Made by a program: the position numbers and the translations under genes | Assembly: GCA_025358925.1 (NCBI GenBank) | Contig: JANYHT010000040.1 | Coordinates: forward strand, 1-64,000 | DNA length: 64,000 bases | From: Gemmatimonadaceae bacterium | GTDB taxonomy: Bacteria; Gemmatimonadota; Gemmatimonadetes; Gemmatimonadales; Gemmatimonadaceae | Direction: 5' to 3' | The notes under the pieces: generated by a model | The model's database searches: none | Told to the model about the DNA's origin: nothing | The model's input: only the letters and a program-made list of their open reading frames with translations | Part shown: one piece after another, positions 49,169 to 59,527 of the stretch | Layout of the letters: each line of letters begins with the position of its first letter | How positions within the stretch are numbered: the first letter of the stretch is position 1

Positions 49169-51450
49169 TGACGGCGAATGGTGAGGTCCCGCTGGGTATG
49201 CGTGCGACGACCGTTGCTGTGATCCGTGATAAAAATCTCTAAGCGATAGAGTCCGGCCGGCGCTGTCCCCATTCCGAGATTCACCACGCTGGGTACACGA
49301 TCGCGTTCGTCGAGCGCTTCGTCACGCTCGTATCGCAGACCTAACTGCGTATCGCCCACGGCACTCAGTCCCACCGCGTCTGCGATATTGCCGAGAAAAT
49401 TTCTGACGACGTCACGACCACGATCGAGCTTGAGCAACGTGACCACAAACTGTACTTCGAATTTGACGTGTTTGTTCGCATCGGGGCGAAGTCCATAGTT
49501 CTCCCAGTATACCGTGAACGTATCGCGTGGCGCGAGCGCGAGGTCGCCGCGAGGTATGAGACCGAGTTCCGTCCACGAACGCACGGAACGCGTTGGCGCG
49601 AGTGCGCGGTCGGCGATCAGGATGTCGCTACTCTGCAATGACAGCGTGTCATACGGCAGCACGTCCAGTTCTGACTGCGCTCGGCCCAACGCGCTGGCTA
49701 CGGACGCGTCACGCGCTTCGATGCGCACGCGATATGCGCCGGCGCGCACTGTGTCTACCCAACGGCGCCGCATGTCCGTGATCGTTGACGGCAATGGCAC
49801 AGGCAGTGTGTCGGCGGCACGGAGCATCAGCTGCCCGGGCGGGCCAATGCGAAACGCCAATTCGAGTGCACCGCGGTCGATCTCGGTATTGTGATACAAC
49901 CGTTTCGTATCGAAGCTAGCGGCCACGAGCAGCTGTGTTTGTCGGGCCGTGGGACCACGAAAGCGAACGGTTTGAATAGGGACCGTATCAACGGCCATGG
50001 CGAGCGGTAGGTTGTCCAGCAAAAACGGTGACGCATCGCGGCGCTCTTCCGCGAAGTCGCGATAATTACCAGCGAAAAATGCGCTATTCATTGCTGGCGG
50101 TCCCGAAAATACGAACTCCATCTCGGTACGCGGATAGAACCACACGGTGATGATACGACCGATGGCCTCTGCCGCGTCAGCGTCGCTGTTGGGTGCGAAT
50201 GTGGCCACGACGGGTGGTTCGCCGTAGCGGGCAACGATCAGTGCGCGGTCGGTGCGCCAGCCGAGCTGTTTTGTGTCACCGTCAGTGAAACGCAGATCGG
50301 CATACGCCATGCGCGCGAGAAATTCCAACCGCGCTTCATTCAGTGATGTGGAGAGCATGGGATCGGCCGCTTCCCAGAATGCGCTGTCGGTGCGAGCGAG
50401 TTCAGCGGCTGATAAATTGGCGACGCGTGTGGAATCGCCCTTTCGCAAGATGCGACCCATCGCCAGCACCTCTGCGCGCATCGCTGGAGTGAGGCCGAGC
50501 AACGCGCGTGCGAAGAGTTGATCGGCATCGGCTAACTGCCCGAGTTTGAATGCCGCGAGGCCGTGTGCAAATAGCAATCGTGCCGTTGCGTTTGCATTAC
50601 GCGTGAACGGTGCGGCAACTCGGCGCATTTCGTCGTAACGCTTTTGGTCATAGAGCAACGCCATAAGCCCAATGGCACTCAGCGCGTGCGTGCTCTGAGC
50701 GGCGAGCGCACGTCGATAAAACTCCTCGGCCTCCGACCGATCAACAAATGCTGCGCGATCGATCGGACGTGCGAGTTGATCAAGAAATTCGCGCGTGTAG
50801 TGCAGGCGCCTGCGGGCCGCGAGCGGATCGAACACGAGATTGGCTGTATAGAGCCATCGGTCGCGACCGGAATTGTAGCGACGTTCTTTTATTTGGCCGA
50901 GTTCGTACGCGACTTCAGCGAGCTGCACAGGATCACCGTTGTCAACGGCGACGTCGAGTGCGCGCCGGAAATAGCGTTCGGCTTCAATGCGTAGCAGTGG
51001 TGAGTGCAGACGAATGCGTCCGAGCTCAATGAGGTAACGCGGATTCTTGCCATCGATGTTGGCGGCGCGACTGAGTAGATGCCACGCGAGGATGCGACGC
51101 GGGGAATCGCCAAGGGTCAGTCCCGTTGTGCGTGAGAGCACTACTCCGCGCCAGTACAACGCGTCGAGATTGCGTGGCGATTGATCGGTCGCCTGCTCTA
51201 AAAGTTCGAGAGCGGTGACCGTGTCTCCGGCGTCGGCCCGCGTGAGTGCCAGACGTACCAGCGAATCTGTCGCAACCGGTAGCGCGCGCGGTTGCGCGAG
51301 AGCGCCATGAGCGTTGGTGACGCAGAGCACGCCGATCGTGAAGAGCACGGCGCCCAGGCGTGCGTCGTGACAGCGTGCAGCGTAAATGCGCCGACCCGGA
51401 GAAAGGCAAAGTAGAGCGGACATCGGTGTACGAAACGTATCGATCGGCAC
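49165..51450 (-). CDS. GWxTD domain-containing protein with TPR-like N-terminus
   Basis: 761 aa; signal peptide, helical repeats, LGWRTDRALIVARYGEPPVV...VWFYPRTEMEFVFSGP. Confidence 0.87.
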   Translation of the reverse strand: MPIDTFRTPMSALLCLSPGRRIYAARCHDARLGAVLFTIGVLCVTNAHGALAQPRALPVATDSLVRLALTRADAGDTVTALELLEQATDQSPRNLDALYWRGVVLSRTTGLTLGDSPRRILAWHLLSRAANIDGKNPRYLIELGRIRLHSPLLRIEAERYFRRALDVAVDNGDPVQLAEVAYELGQIKERRYNSGRDRWLYTANLVFDPLAARRRLHYTREFLDQLARPIDRAAFVDRSEAEEFYRRALAAQSTHALSAIGLMALLYDQKRYDEMRRVAAPFTRNANATARLLFAHGLAAFKLGQLADADQLFARALLGLTPAMRAEVLAMGRILRKGDSTRVANLSAAELARTDSAFWEAADPMLSTSLNEARLEFLARMAYADLRFTDGDTKQLGWRTDRALIVARYGEPPVVATFAPNSDADAAEAIGRIITVWFYPRTEMEFVFSGPPAMNSAFFAGNYRDFAEERRDASPFLLDNLPLAMAVDTVPIQTVRFRGPTARQTQLLVAASFDTKRLYHNTEIDRGALELAFRIGPPGQLMLRAADTLPVPLPSTITDMRRRWVDTVRAGAYRVRIEARDASVASALGRAQSELDVLPYDTLSLQSSDILIADRALAPTRSVRSWTELGLIPRGDLALAPRDTFTVYWENYGLRPDANKHVKFEVQFVVTLLKLDRGRDVVRNFLGNIADAVGLSAVGDTQLGLRYERDEALDERDRVPSVVNLGMGTAPAGLYRLEIFITDHSNGRRTHTQRDLTIRRQ

Positions 51451-51568
51451 GGATTTTCGGGATGGAACTGTGCACCGTTGTTCACGTAGTATGCTGCTAG
51501 TCCACTGCGGTCCGGTTGCCTGGTGTGTATTGTGGTTTCATTGTTTCGAGGAGCGTTTCATCGTGTTC

Positions 51569-52294
51569 ATGTTGCCCGTGCGTCGGTCATCCGTGCCATC
51601 ATCTGCGACGTGTCTGTGCGTAGGTGTCTCTCGCTTGCGCGTGTGCGCGATCGTCGTACTGCTGTTGGTACCGGCGTACGGAGCGACGGCGCAGGCCTTC
51701 ACCTATCCGTCCCTGCAATTGCCCAGGGCATCGATTCGCGATTATACGGCCGCCATCGCCAGTGGTGGTGGGACGTCCGTGCTATTTCAATGGCGCGAGG
51801 GCGCTGGCGAAGGCATGCACGTTGGGCTCGACGCGGGTTTTGCCGATCCGAAAAACAGCAACAATCTGCGATTGTTTGTTGGCGGGTCCATTGGGCGTGA
51901 GATCATGCGCGCTGCGAGTGATCAACCTTTGGACCTGCTCGTGACGGGCGGCGTTGGTGCTGCCTTTGGTGGAGGCACTACGCTGTTTCGCGTACCGGTG
52001 GGCGTGAGCGTCGGCCATACGTTTGCGTTGGACGACGGGATGTCGATCACGCCGTACGCGCATCCGCGATTGTCGTTGGACGTGTGCCAAGGATGCGCGG
52101 CGTCGGGTAGTCATTCAACGGTTGGTCTCGACTTTGACTTGGGCGCCAACTTTCAAGTAAATCGAGAGTTTGCGGTGCGCGCGGCGGGGTCGTTTAGTGG
52201 CTCTACTCGATTCGGGAGCGAGAATGCGTTTGCGGTAGGTCTCAATTGGACGCCAGGTGCGGTGAGCCGCGTGGGTGCGGCGGGCGGTCGTTGA
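51569..52294 (+). CDS. Outer-membrane beta-barrel protein
   Basis: Signal peptide ending ATAQ; repeated beta segments; start chosen inside ORF 51386. Confidence 0.6.
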   Translation: MLPVRRSSVPSSATCLCVGVSRLRVCAIVVLLLVPAYGATAQAFTYPSLQLPRASIRDYTAAIASGGGTSVLFQWREGAGEGMHVGLDAGFADPKNSNNLRLFVGGSIGREIMRAASDQPLDLLVTGGVGAAFGGGTTLFRVPVGVSVGHTFALDDGMSITPYAHPRLSLDVCQGCAASGSHSTVGLDFDLGANFQVNREFAVRAAGSFSGSTRFGSENAFAVGLNWTPGAVSRVGAAGGR

Positions 52295-52420
52295 AATGAC
52301 TGGCGGCGGATGACCGCGCGATGAAAAGCCGCCGATTGAGACGTTGAACGGATTAAGGGACCACGCGTGGCGTTCGTAGAATTCCTGGCGTGTACTCAGG
52401 ATTTGGGAGCTGGACAACTG

Positions 52421-52576
52421 GCCGCGAATTACGCGAATAACGCGAATTACAACGGGTCAGGAGGTCGTTTGAAGCTACGAGTTCCCAGCATCGAGGCTGC
52501 TCTATTCCTATGGAAAGCGATCGCAGCGCTCGCACCCCGTTTGAGCAAATTCGCGTTATTCGACGAAATTCGCGGC
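52421..52576. repeat. Imperfect inverted repeat (arms 52421-52450 and 52547-52576)
   Basis: gccgcgaattacgcgaataacgcgaatt versus reverse complement gccgcgaatttcgtcgaataacgcgaattt. Confidence 0.7.
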
Positions 52577-52943
52577 TGGCGAGCGAAGTTTTTTACGTCA
52601 TAAGTTTGAACCGAACTCATCAATACGATACGACATGTGACGCCACATACAATGCTGGTGTTACCCAATCGTCCCCGTTCGGATGCAACACGACCCTACC
52701 GGTATCGCATGGTTCAGTATTGCGATAGTCGGAAAAGCGTCGTACTGTAGCGCAGCTAGGGGATAATAGTTTTGAACCCCTGAGATGCGAAAAGGTTGCG
52801 CGACCGCTGGTGCTTCACGTTCTGCTCGCCGTTCCTCCGTTGCGGAGGCGGCTCCCGCCTCTGCTGTCCCCTGCGTGCAGCCGTTCTCCGCCGCTGTCGC
52901 ACGTGCCGTTCTGCGATCCCCTTTTACACCACAAGGGAGTGAG

Positions 52944-55900
52944 ATGACCACCATGAGCCTGCTGCACCGTCTTCGTTGGACCGCTTTGGCAGGGCTAACC
53001 GTGTTGCTCGCGCTGCCAGCGAGTCAAGCGTCCGCACAAAACGCTGTGATCTCCGGGAAGGTGTTAAGCGAATCTGGCCAAGTGCTGGAGTTTGCCAACG
53101 TCTTCATCTCCGAACTGGTTATTTCAGTTCCGACAAACGCTCAGGGCGCGTTCAGCATTGTGGTGCCTGCAGCGCGTATCTCCGGGCAAGCAGTGAACCT
53201 GCGGGTGCGTGCGGTTGGGTACTTACCAGGCGTGATCCCCATTCGCCTCACGGCCGGTGCACAGAGTCATGACTTTTCGCTCAAGAAAGACATCAATCGG
53301 TTGAGCGAAGTCATCGTCACAGGTTCTATCGAGGGGACGGAGCGCTCGAAGGTGGCTTTCTCAGTGGGTCGCATCACGGCGGAAGACATTCCCGTGCCAG
53401 CGCTCAACCCAATCACCGCGCTCCAAGGCAAAGTGGCGGGCATGCGTATCGCATCCACGAGCGGTCAGCCCGGTAGCACACCAGAAATTCTGTTACGCGG
53501 CCCGACATCGATTAACGCGAGCGGACGCAACACTGGTCCGTTACTCATTGTCGACGGCACCATTTTGCGTAACCAAAGCTTGAACGAAATTGGCGGACTC
53601 GACATCGAGTCTGTGGAAGTGGTGAAGGGCGCAGCGGGTGCATCGCTATACGGTGCGGCAGCGGCCAATGGCGTTATCGTCATCAAAACGAAACGTGGTG
53701 CGTCGCGTGACGGCGTGAAGTTCAACTTCCGCTCTGAGTACGGCAATTCGGCGGTGAATAGCACAGACTACGGACAACCGATTTATCATCAGTTGCAACT
53801 TGATGAAACGGGCACGCGCTTTTGCGTGGCGGGTGCTGGTAACGTCGCCCCGTGTTCGAAAACGTTTAACTGGATGCAGGAAATTCTTCGCATCAACAGT
53901 GTTAATGCGGACACGATTCGCACGCAGCAGTCGGGGCAGTGGGCATCTCCGGGTGCTTCTGGCGGTGAATTGCTGAATCAATATCAGGCCAGTCCGTGGC
54001 CGGGACAGCGTTACAATACGTTTGCCCAGCTCACGCAATCGGCGCCGGTCACGCTCAACTCCATTGACGCTAGCGGCCGTGCGGGTGGCGTTCGTTATTT
54101 CGCGAGTGGCGCGTTCACCAGTGACGCCGGTGCGATTCGCAATCTCAACGGATCTCAGCAGCGCCGAGCGCGCGTCAATCTTGACTACGATGTGCGGCCC
54201 AACCTCACGGTCGCGATTAGTACGCTGTACGATAAATCGTTCACGGATAATCGCGGCAGCTTCTTTGGAGGTTTGCTGCGCGGTGCTCCTGCGGGCACCG
54301 ACTATCTCGTACGCGATTCGTTGGGTCGCGGCATCATCAAGGGCGGCGGCACGGGTTTCCGTCCAACGGGAAATGGCGCCGGTACGTTCTTGTATGCGAC
54401 CGAAAACTCTACCAGTTATACGAATGCTGCGCGATATTTGGCGAGTGCGACCATCACGTATACGCCCGCCGAGTGGGCGTCGTTTGACGCGTTGTACAGC
54501 TACGATTATCGCTCTCGATACAACAATGCGTACCTAGTCAAAGGGTTTCGGACTGACGGAATCAGCGCCGCGAGCAACAGTGGCAACCAGCAGCTTGGCT
54601 TTGGAAATCGCGAGTCAATGAACGCACAAATATCGGCAACATTCCGCAAGCAGCTGACGAGCGATCTCAATGCAAAGGTGAATTTTCGCGGCCTCATTGA
54701 TCGCGACTTCCAGTTGCGAGACACGACCTCTGGGCAGGTGTATGTCGTGAAAGACGTGTACACGTTGAGCAATACCACGACAAATTTCACGACTGGCTCA
54801 AGCAGTTTCCTGATTAAAAACCTTGGTGCTATTGCCGGTGCCAATATTGACTATAAGGGGAAGTACATTCTTGACGGGACGTACCGGTACGACGGAAGTT
54901 CGTTGTTTGGTGCGGGCAACCGCTGGGCGCCGTTCGGACGTGTCTCCGGCGTGTGGCGTGTGTCTGAGGAAAAGTTTTGGGGCGTGCCATACGTTTCAGA
55001 TTTCCGCGTGCGCGCCTCGCGCGGGTCGGCGGGCAACACGCCGCGATTTGACGCGCAATACGAGACCTACAATTGCGCTGCTACCGGTTGCTCGCTCGGG
55101 CAGGCGGGCAACACCCAGCTCAAGCCCGAAACCACGACCGAAACGGAAATGGGTTCGGACTTCACGTTGTTCGGCAAACTGGGCGTTGAAGTGACCTACG
55201 CGGCATCGGATACGCGCAACCAAATTCTCAACGTGCCAACGCCGGCGGCGCTCGGTTTCTCCAGCAAATGGCAGAACGCCGGTACGCTGTCCAACAAGAC
55301 GTTCGAGCTGGCACTCAATCTGCCGGTGATCAGCAAGAAAGATTTCCAGTGGAATATGCGCGGCACGTACGATCGCACCCGCACATACATCACCGAGTTA
55401 TTCCTGCCTGAGTACTTCACGTCGGCCGGCACCGGACAAGGCACGGGCTCACTGTTCCTCATCTCCGCACGCAAAGACATCCAAGACGGCGTGCCGGTGA
55501 ATCGGTACGGCAATATTTGGGGTCGTAAGTTCTACAAAACGTGCGGTGACATGCCGTCGTCGGTGCAGACGCAATGTGGCGCCGGCAAGGCGTACCAAGT
55601 GAATGACCAAGGGTGGGTGGTGTGGACGGGCGAGGGCAACAGTTACAAGGATGGTATCACCAAAAACTTGTGGAACTCCAAGTTGTCGGCCGCGAATTCA
55701 CCGTGGAACTTTCCGTTGCAGTTCGGTCACCCCATCATTGATCGTCCGCTGCGCGGCGAAAAGGGTGAGGGTGTTGGCACCAATCACATCCTCGGCAATA
55801 CGCTCCCGGCTTTCCGTTTTGGTTTCAACAACACCATCACGTACAAGAAGCTTTCGCTGTACGCGCTGCTTGACGGTACCATCGGTCATAAGATTCAAAA

Positions 55901-56318
55901 TCAGGGCGAAGGCTGGGGTTTGCTTGACCTGTCGTCTGGCTACTTCGACCAAGGGGCGAAGTCGGTAGAGAACGCCAAGCCAATCGGCTACGGCTGGCGC
56001 GCCGGTGGCTCCGAAGGCGCTGGATCGGGCGGGTTTTATGACCAGCTGGGCCCCAATAACTACAACACCGAGAACGGATCATATGCGAAGATCCGCGAAG
56101 CGAGTGTGACGTACCATGTTGGCAAGCTTCGTGGCGCGGGCGATTGGACCATCTCGGCCATTGGCCGCAATCTGTTCACGTTCACGAAATACAGCGGCTA
56201 CGACCCAGAAGTTGGCGTCTCCGGTGGACAAGCGGGCTCGGGCCTAATTAATCAGGTCGATGCGTTTGATTTCCCGACGCTCCGTACGTACACCATCTCC
56301 ATTTCCACGCGCTTCTAG
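52944..56318 (+). CDS. SusC/RagA-like TonB-linked outer-membrane protein
   Basis: MTTMSLLHRLRW signal; VISGKVLSESGQVLEFANVFI; VAGMRIASTSGQPGSTPEILLRGPTSINASGRNTGPLLIVDGTIL; ASLYGAAAANGVIVIKTKRG; start chosen inside ORF 52785. Confidence 0.93.
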   Translation: MTTMSLLHRLRWTALAGLTVLLALPASQASAQNAVISGKVLSESGQVLEFANVFISELVISVPTNAQGAFSIVVPAARISGQAVNLRVRAVGYLPGVIPIRLTAGAQSHDFSLKKDINRLSEVIVTGSIEGTERSKVAFSVGRITAEDIPVPALNPITALQGKVAGMRIASTSGQPGSTPEILLRGPTSINASGRNTGPLLIVDGTILRNQSLNEIGGLDIESVEVVKGAAGASLYGAAAANGVIVIKTKRGASRDGVKFNFRSEYGNSAVNSTDYGQPIYHQLQLDETGTRFCVAGAGNVAPCSKTFNWMQEILRINSVNADTIRTQQSGQWASPGASGGELLNQYQASPWPGQRYNTFAQLTQSAPVTLNSIDASGRAGGVRYFASGAFTSDAGAIRNLNGSQQRRARVNLDYDVRPNLTVAISTLYDKSFTDNRGSFFGGLLRGAPAGTDYLVRDSLGRGIIKGGGTGFRPTGNGAGTFLYATENSTSYTNAARYLASATITYTPAEWASFDALYSYDYRSRYNNAYLVKGFRTDGISAASNSGNQQLGFGNRESMNAQISATFRKQLTSDLNAKVNFRGLIDRDFQLRDTTSGQVYVVKDVYTLSNTTTNFTTGSSSFLIKNLGAIAGANIDYKGKYILDGTYRYDGSSLFGAGNRWAPFGRVSGVWRVSEEKFWGVPYVSDFRVRASRGSAGNTPRFDAQYETYNCAATGCSLGQAGNTQLKPETTTETEMGSDFTLFGKLGVEVTYAASDTRNQILNVPTPAALGFSSKWQNAGTLSNKTFELALNLPVISKKDFQWNMRGTYDRTRTYITELFLPEYFTSAGTGQGTGSLFLISARKDIQDGVPVNRYGNIWGRKFYKTCGDMPSSVQTQCGAGKAYQVNDQGWVVWTGEGNSYKDGITKNLWNSKLSAANSPWNFPLQFGHPIIDRPLRGEKGEGVGTNHILGNTLPAFRFGFNNTITYKKLSLYALLDGTIGHKIQNQGEGWGLLDLSSGYFDQGAKSVENAKPIGYGWRAGGSEGAGSGGFYDQLGPNNYNTENGSYAKIREASVTYHVGKLRGAGDWTISAIGRNLFTFTKYSGYDPEVGVSGGQAGSGLINQVDAFDFPTLRTYTISISTRF

Positions 56319-56321
56319 GAC

Positions 56322-58025
56322 ATGGCCAACATGACAAAGACATTCATCCGATGGACCGCCGTTTCGGCGGTCCTGATTGGGTCAGTTGCTTGTAACGACA
56401 CGAAGTTGGTGGTGACCAACCCCAACTCCGGCGAATCGTCGCGTGTGCTCGGCACGCCCAACGATGCGGAGGCACTGCTGGGTACGTATTACAAGCGGTG
56501 GAGTAGTGGCGTATACGGATCGACGACGGACTTGCAAGGCATGGCCGGCATGCAGTCGATGATGAATTACTCCAGCCTCGCGAATAATTGTTTGAATGGA
56601 CGGACGCCATTTACCGGCGCGTCCAATAGCAATGCGCCCGGCAACGTTTGTGGTGGCGAACAGTATCGCTTGTTCTCTTTCATGGGTGAAGTGAATCGGG
56701 TTGCCAGTACGTTCCTGACGCAGATCAAATCCGGAAACTTAGTGTTGGGCAACCCGGCGCGAGAAAATCGCGACAAGGCATTTGCTGAATTCTTGAACGG
56801 TATCGCGATCGGGTACACCGCGTTGATGCACGATTCGGTTTCTGTGGTCAGCACCGGTCAATCGGCGCAAGACGCTGGAACGTTGAGCGGCTACAAGGCT
56901 GCAGCCGATACGGCATATGCGGCCTTTCAGCGTGCGATCGACTTAACGAACATCGTGGCGATTGGTGATCAAGGGTTTCCACTTCCAACAACGTGGATTC
57001 CGTCACCAACGTCTTGGTCGAAAGCGAACTTCATCCAATTGGTGCGGTCGTATCGCGCTCGGCTCCGCGCGAACATGGCGCGCACCCCCGCAGAACGTGC
57101 GGCGGTTGATTGGACGGCGGTTATTGCCGACGCGCAAAACGGGTTTACGGCGGATCACATGATTATTACGAACGTGACAACCGGTCCGGTAAACTCGTGG
57201 CGTTCGCAATACTTGACGTTCACTACGTGGCACCAGATGCCGCCGTTTTACATCGGAATGGCCGATGTCTCGGGCAGTTACGCGGCGTGGATTGCCCAGC
57301 CGGTCGGCGAACGCGGCGCGGCGAGTTTCACCTTGGTCACGCCCGACTTACGCTTTCCGCAAGGAGCAAATCGCGCTGCGCAGCAAGCAGATTTTGCGAT
57401 TACCTCATGCACTGCAGCGAACACAGTATGCAAGCGCTACTTCGTGAATCGCCCGGCGGGTAACGACGTGCTCTCTGGTGCGGGTTTTGGTTTCTCAAAT
57501 TATGATCACGTGCGCTTTTATCCGTGGGCGCAAAACGGCGATGGTTCTGGCGCGCGCAATGGACCAACACCGTTCCTGGTGAAAACAGAGTTGGATATGT
57601 TGCAGGCGGAGGGGCTCTATCGTGCGGGCAACTACGCTGGCGCAGCCGCACTCGTGAACGTTACGCGCGTCGCCAATGGACTTCCGGCCATCACCGCGTT
57701 CGATGCAACGTCGGCAGTTCCGGGTGGTGACGTGAACTGCGTACCTAAGGTTCCAGTCGCACCGTTCAATCGAATTGCCTGCGGTACGCTGTGGGATGCG
57801 CTCAAATATGAGAAGCGCATTGAGACCGCGTATACGCATTACGCTCCGTGGTATCTCGACGGGCGCGGTTGGGGTGAACTTCCCAAAGACACACCACTGT
57901 TTTGGGCTGTACCGTACCAAGATCTGCAGGCACGTGGCACGGCGATCAGCGCGATTTACGGTGCCGGACCTGGTGTGGGCAACGCGCCCGGATCGGTGGC
58001 GCCAGTCAGCGTATACGGTTGGTAA
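56322..58025 (+). CDS. SusD/RagB-like outer-membrane lipoprotein
   Basis: 567 aa; lipobox GSVACND; DLQGMAGMQSMMNYSS; C-term LLDALKYEKRIE-like LWDALKYEKRIETAYTHYAPWYLDGRGWGELPKDTPLFWAVPYQDLQA. Confidence 0.85.
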   Translation: MANMTKTFIRWTAVSAVLIGSVACNDTKLVVTNPNSGESSRVLGTPNDAEALLGTYYKRWSSGVYGSTTDLQGMAGMQSMMNYSSLANNCLNGRTPFTGASNSNAPGNVCGGEQYRLFSFMGEVNRVASTFLTQIKSGNLVLGNPARENRDKAFAEFLNGIAIGYTALMHDSVSVVSTGQSAQDAGTLSGYKAAADTAYAAFQRAIDLTNIVAIGDQGFPLPTTWIPSPTSWSKANFIQLVRSYRARLRANMARTPAERAAVDWTAVIADAQNGFTADHMIITNVTTGPVNSWRSQYLTFTTWHQMPPFYIGMADVSGSYAAWIAQPVGERGAASFTLVTPDLRFPQGANRAAQQADFAITSCTAANTVCKRYFVNRPAGNDVLSGAGFGFSNYDHVRFYPWAQNGDGSGARNGPTPFLVKTELDMLQAEGLYRAGNYAGAAALVNVTRVANGLPAITAFDATSAVPGGDVNCVPKVPVAPFNRIACGTLWDALKYEKRIETAYTHYAPWYLDGRGWGELPKDTPLFWAVPYQDLQARGTAISAIYGAGPGVGNAPGSVAPVSVYGW

Positions 58026-58039
58026 TAACGCGTTTCCGG

Positions 58040-58516
58040 ATGCGGCCGACCGTTGTATTTTGGGTCGTCGTTCTGTTCACCGCGACAGGCTGTTTCTCGT
58101 TGCAGCCCGTCGCGGGCCAACCGCTGCCGCTTGGCACTGTGCTCTCGCTCAGCATCAATGATGCGGGTCGCGTGGCGCTCGGTGCAAAGATGGGACAAGG
58201 GATTTCCGACATTGAAGGGCGTCTCGTACAGAAAGACAGTGCCGCCTATGTGTTGGCGGTTTCACAGGTGAAATCACTTCGCGACGGCGTGCAAGTCTGG
58301 TCTGGAGAACACGTGAGCGTCGGCACCGAATTCGTGAACGTTGCGAGCGAGAAGCGGTTCTCGCGGAGCCGCACGGCGCTCTTGAGTGCGGCCACGGTTG
58401 GAGTCATCGCGATTTTGGTTTCGCAGGGCATTTTGGGCAACCTGTCTGGCGCCGATGTGAAGACGCCTCCTGACACGGCTCGATCGATCAAAATTCCGCT
58501 CGTCATCAATCGATAG
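58040..58516 (+). CDS. Hypothetical lipoprotein
   Basis: MRPTVVFWVVVLFTATGCFSLQPV lipobox; C-terminal TM; start chosen inside ORF 57902. Confidence 0.65.
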   Translation: MRPTVVFWVVVLFTATGCFSLQPVAGQPLPLGTVLSLSINDAGRVALGAKMGQGISDIEGRLVQKDSAAYVLAVSQVKSLRDGVQVWSGEHVSVGTEFVNVASEKRFSRSRTALLSAATVGVIAILVSQGILGNLSGADVKTPPDTARSIKIPLVINR

Positions 58517-58548
58517 CAGGGCTCGTCTCCACCTCCACGGAGTGGTTC

Positions 58549-59427
58549 ATGCAAAGTTTTTTTCGCGTCTCGGCGTTGTGCGTACTCGCAGCAATTTCCA
58601 TAAGCGCCTGTGCCCCTGAACAGGTCACCGTCACGCCGGTGGTCCCGACAGCGGGTGTTCGTTTCATCAACGCGGTGCCGGATAGCTCTGGTGCGTTCGG
58701 GCTGGATTTTCGTTTCGTCGACATTGTCGAAAACAGCGCGGCGTTTCGCGTTCCCTTCCGCAATTCACCAACAACAACTGGCGGCGTTACTGCGTCCACC
58801 GCGACGCAATACAGACCGGCGCAAGTTGGCAGCAGACACTTTGTAGTTTTTCTTGACGACACGATACAGGCGATCACCTCGACGAAGCTGAAGGACTCCA
58901 CGCTCACGCTCGTCGATGGCAAGAATTACACGGTGATTTTGTGGGGAGCTGCGCGAGCCGGGCAGATGAAACTTTCAGTGATAGAAGAGACGATTGCTGA
59001 TCCCGGTGCGTCCAAGGTCGCGCTGCGCGTGATAAACGCGTCCACGTCGGCTATTGATGTGCGCGCGTACAAGACAGGCGGAACGCTTCCTGACGCTGCG
59101 ACGTGGTCCAACGTCGGGGCGCTTGCGTCATCATCGTTCGCGGTTGCCGACACAGGATCAATCTCGTACAACGTGCAACCGGCTGGCGGCGGAACGGCGT
59201 TGTTTGCTGATCAAATCGCATTGCTCGGCGCCGTCGCGCTGTCGAGCGCTGGTGCAGGTGGCAAGTTGGATATCGAACCCATCCCGGGCACACGCGTTGG
59301 TGGGTCGGCAGTAACGCTTGTGGTCTATCCGCGTTCAACTGCCGGTGCACGTACGCCACAAACGGCAGCGTTCCTCGTACCCGCAGGATCTTTCATGTGG
59401 GACAAGCGTCCGCCGCGCGGGTTCTAG
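58549..59427 (+). CDS. DUF4397-like lipoprotein
   Basis: 292 aa; lipobox ISISACAPE; VRFINAVPDSSGAFGLDF and VALRVINASTSAIDVRAYKTGG repeats. Confidence 0.75.
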   Translation: MQSFFRVSALCVLAAISISACAPEQVTVTPVVPTAGVRFINAVPDSSGAFGLDFRFVDIVENSAAFRVPFRNSPTTTGGVTASTATQYRPAQVGSRHFVVFLDDTIQAITSTKLKDSTLTLVDGKNYTVILWGAARAGQMKLSVIEETIADPGASKVALRVINASTSAIDVRAYKTGGTLPDAATWSNVGALASSSFAVADTGSISYNVQPAGGGTALFADQIALLGAVALSSAGAGGKLDIEPIPGTRVGGSAVTLVVYPRSTAGARTPQTAAFLVPAGSFMWDKRPPRGF

Positions 59428-59469
59428 CAATATGTCGTCGCTGTGACAGCATCACGGCGTTCATCACCC

Positions 59470-59502
59470 AACGAAGGCCGCCAGACTCTGGCGGCCTTCG
59501 TT
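59470..59502 (+). terminator. Rho-independent terminator
   Basis: aacgaaggccgccag-act-ctggcggccttcgtt, perfect 15-bp stem. Confidence 0.85.
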
Positions 59503-59527
59503 GCGAACAGCGTCCTCAACACTCCTC

